The position numbers and the translations under genes were made by a program. A stretch of DNA of 64,000 nt, from NCBI GenBank assembly GCA_005656395.1, contig SRSI01000044.1, positions 124,001 through 188,000 of the forward strand, in the 5' to 3' direction. This stretch comes from Strongyloides papillosus (lineage: Eukaryota > Nematoda > Chromadorea > Rhabditida > Strongyloididae). Numbering within the stretch: position 1 is the stretch's first letter; each line of letters begins with the position of its first letter. The notes beneath the pieces were generated by a model that ran no database searches, was not told the DNA's origin, and worked only from the letters and a program-made list of their open reading frames with translations. Below, one piece after another: positions 62,480-64,000 of the stretch.

Positions 62480-62545
62480 AGCATGGCAGTCGAGTGAGCT
62501 GTTGAGCGTCTAAAAAATCACAACCAGCTAACCACACTGCCAGCT
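62480..62545 (-). ncRNA. mir-34: miR-34 family microRNA, copy 3 (first in transcription order)
   Basis: Minus-strand hairpin with 5'-arm mature sequence about 62542-62521, beginning UGGCAGUGUGGUUAGCUGG. From base 2 on it is identical to C. elegans miR-34 as remembered. The 3' arm is CAGCTCACTCGACTGCCATG. It is the most conserved of the three and likely closest to the ancestral gene. The three copies span about 690 bp in one orientation. Confidence 0.92.
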
Positions 62546-64000
62546 AGAAATTCAAGTCTCCATTAATTGTGGAAAAAACACATCTATAAACGTACACATG
62601 TATAGCTATATATCTATCTATATGTATTTATATATACATATCTACCACCATATTTGGTGCGACAAAGCATGTGCTTCAAAAACAAAAAAATTTTAAAGTG
62701 AAAAACAGTTATATGGTTGTTGTTTATCATAACAAAATAGTTATAAGGGTGGTGAAAACAATTTACTATGTATATTTATACTTAAATTTACACACACTTA
62801 TGTATTGGCAAATGCAAAGTGTCAGTATTAATATAAATTGTTGTTTTGGTTTCATAATAAAAACACGCCCTTGAATCATTCATTTTCAAGAGCCTCAACA
62901 GTGTATATATATTTTCATGTCCCCCACCCCATAAGAAAAAGATGTTTTTTACGTTATCTGATGGTCTTATGACATAATGTCAAATAAGAAGATAGGTTAG
63001 TTGTCTACATGCAAATAATATTGTTAAAATCATAATAATAATGATAAGAATTTACTCGGGGAAGACAAACATGTATAACATGCACTTTATTCATATTCAT
63101 GCTTCATCAATAACACAAAATACATACCATCCTAAAATAAATTATATGTTACATATAATATATATCTATATTTTAACTGTGTAAAAAGTAAATATATTTC
63201 TAAAAAGAATAAAATATATTTATGATAAAAAATCTTATAAACAGATTAAATGAAAGGAAACATTTGAAAAAAATAAAAATTAGATAAAGACTTTTTGGAA
63301 TGTAGTTTTAACAAAAAAAATTTTTTTAATAAAAAATTTTTAGGGTAGCTTTAGTTTACTTATCTATTTACATTATGTCATATATCTAAATAAACTGAGT
63401 CAAAATATTTTTTTAGTTTTACTAAAGTCAATTGAGGGAAAGTTAAATGAAAGAAACTAAAATAGTAACATATAAATAGTTATTTAAACATCATCCAACT
63501 AGAATAACAATTATAAAAACAGCTATATATGTAATTATATTTGTGAGTAGAATCAATTTACAAATAATAAAATGCTAATAACAAAATACATGGTATAAGC
63601 TCTTTTTTTATTTTTTAAAAATAACAACCCCCGACTAGTAGGGGAAACGAAAATAGTTTGTTTTTTTTTAAAATCCCTTCTATGGGAAAAAAATAACTTG
63701 TTGGATAAGGACTTAAGTGTAGTTTTTCACCTTGTGTGCATTTTTTTTAATTTTATTTTAATGGGTTGATAATATAAAAAAATTTTTCTAACTCATAATA
63801 AATAATTCTTTTTAACATCATAATAATAATGTCTACACAGACAATGATTTTTTTTATAGATCAATGTCAAAACAAAATTTACTTTTTAACAAAAGCATAA
63901 TCATATGTCTGATTTATAAACAATAAAGTGTATATTAAAGAAAAAAATTTTTTTGCGTAAATTAATAATAAAAATATGATTTAAGCATACAATATAATTT
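62546..64000. other. Intergenic region upstream of the miR-34 cluster
   Basis: For the minus-strand microRNAs this is the upstream side, so the cluster's promoter may lie here. The window ends without another gene. Visible structure is limited to small palindromes: AAGCATGTGCTT near 62665, CCCC/GGGG at 63628-63644 and TCCC/GGGA at 63674-63687. The frame at 62671-62874 is probably chance. Confidence 0.45.

Noticed and set aside
62671..62874. 67-codon frame after the miR-34 cluster
   Set aside because: No homology, signal peptide or splice context; one of several chance frames.
63628..63687. Two short GC hairpins (CCCC/GGGG and TCCC/GGGA)
   Set aside because: Stems of four pairs are expected by chance and no RNA family fits; kept only as a note in the intergenic entry.
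1..64000. CRISPR arrays, insertion sequences, viral or bacterial gene islands
   Set aside because: No regularly spaced repeats, no transposase or viral open frames, and base composition and intron structure are uniform throughout.

Overview
This window looks like nuclear DNA from a parasitic nematode, most likely Strongyloides or a close relative. The sequence is extremely A+T-rich. Most introns are short (45-120 nt) with nematode-type acceptors (TTTnAG). Several genes have a bare acceptor a few bases before the start codon, as expected for spliced-leader trans-splicing. The gene set is typical of nematodes: a CCA-1-like T-type calcium channel, an AGE-1-like PI3K, an astacin with ShKT repeats, a Ly6-like GPI protein, a CYP4-like P450 and miR-34 hairpins. 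There is no CRISPR array, operon or prokaryotic feature, and I found no tRNA or rRNA. All splice models below were built by hand from reading frame and splice signals; each multi-exon coding total is a multiple of three.

Layout. 2.66-10.55 kb (-): T-type (Cav3) calcium channel with two mutually exclusive domain II turret exons. 10.6-19.1 kb: 8.5 kb gene-free stretch. 19.1-20.9 kb (+): unrecognised coiled-coil protein. 21.2-21.7 kb (-): small Ly6/three-finger GPI-anchored protein. 22.8-24.6 kb (-): cytochrome P450. 26.2-29.1 kb (+): GH31 alpha-glucosidase. 29.3-33.5 kb (-): five-exon aminergic GPCR with a repeat-filled intron. 33.5-39.4 kb: gene-free. 39.4-39.9 kb (-): small secreted protein of unknown family. 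41.1-42.7 kb (-): secreted astacin metalloprotease. 45.7-49.75 kb (+): KIDINS220/ARMS homologue. 50.66-53.6 kb (-): second GH31 alpha-glucosidase. 54.6-55.7 kb (-): peroxin PEX13. 56.8-60.5 kb (+): class IA PI3K catalytic subunit (age-1). 61.1-62.6 kb: microRNA cluster with two miR-232-like hairpins (+), three clear miR-34 hairpins (-) and a possible fourth divergent one.

How the genes relate. There is no sign of a functional operon; neighbours are a typical eukaryotic mixture. PEX13 and age-1 are divergent and share about 1.1 kb of upstream DNA. The two GH31 enzymes are full-length paralogues 22 kb apart on opposite strands. The insulin-pathway PI3K gene lies directly before a microRNA cluster that includes the miR-34 family; shared control is an inference only. 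The most interesting items are the alternative calcium-channel turret exons, the expanded miR-34 and miR-232-like cluster, and two repeat elements in one receptor intron.
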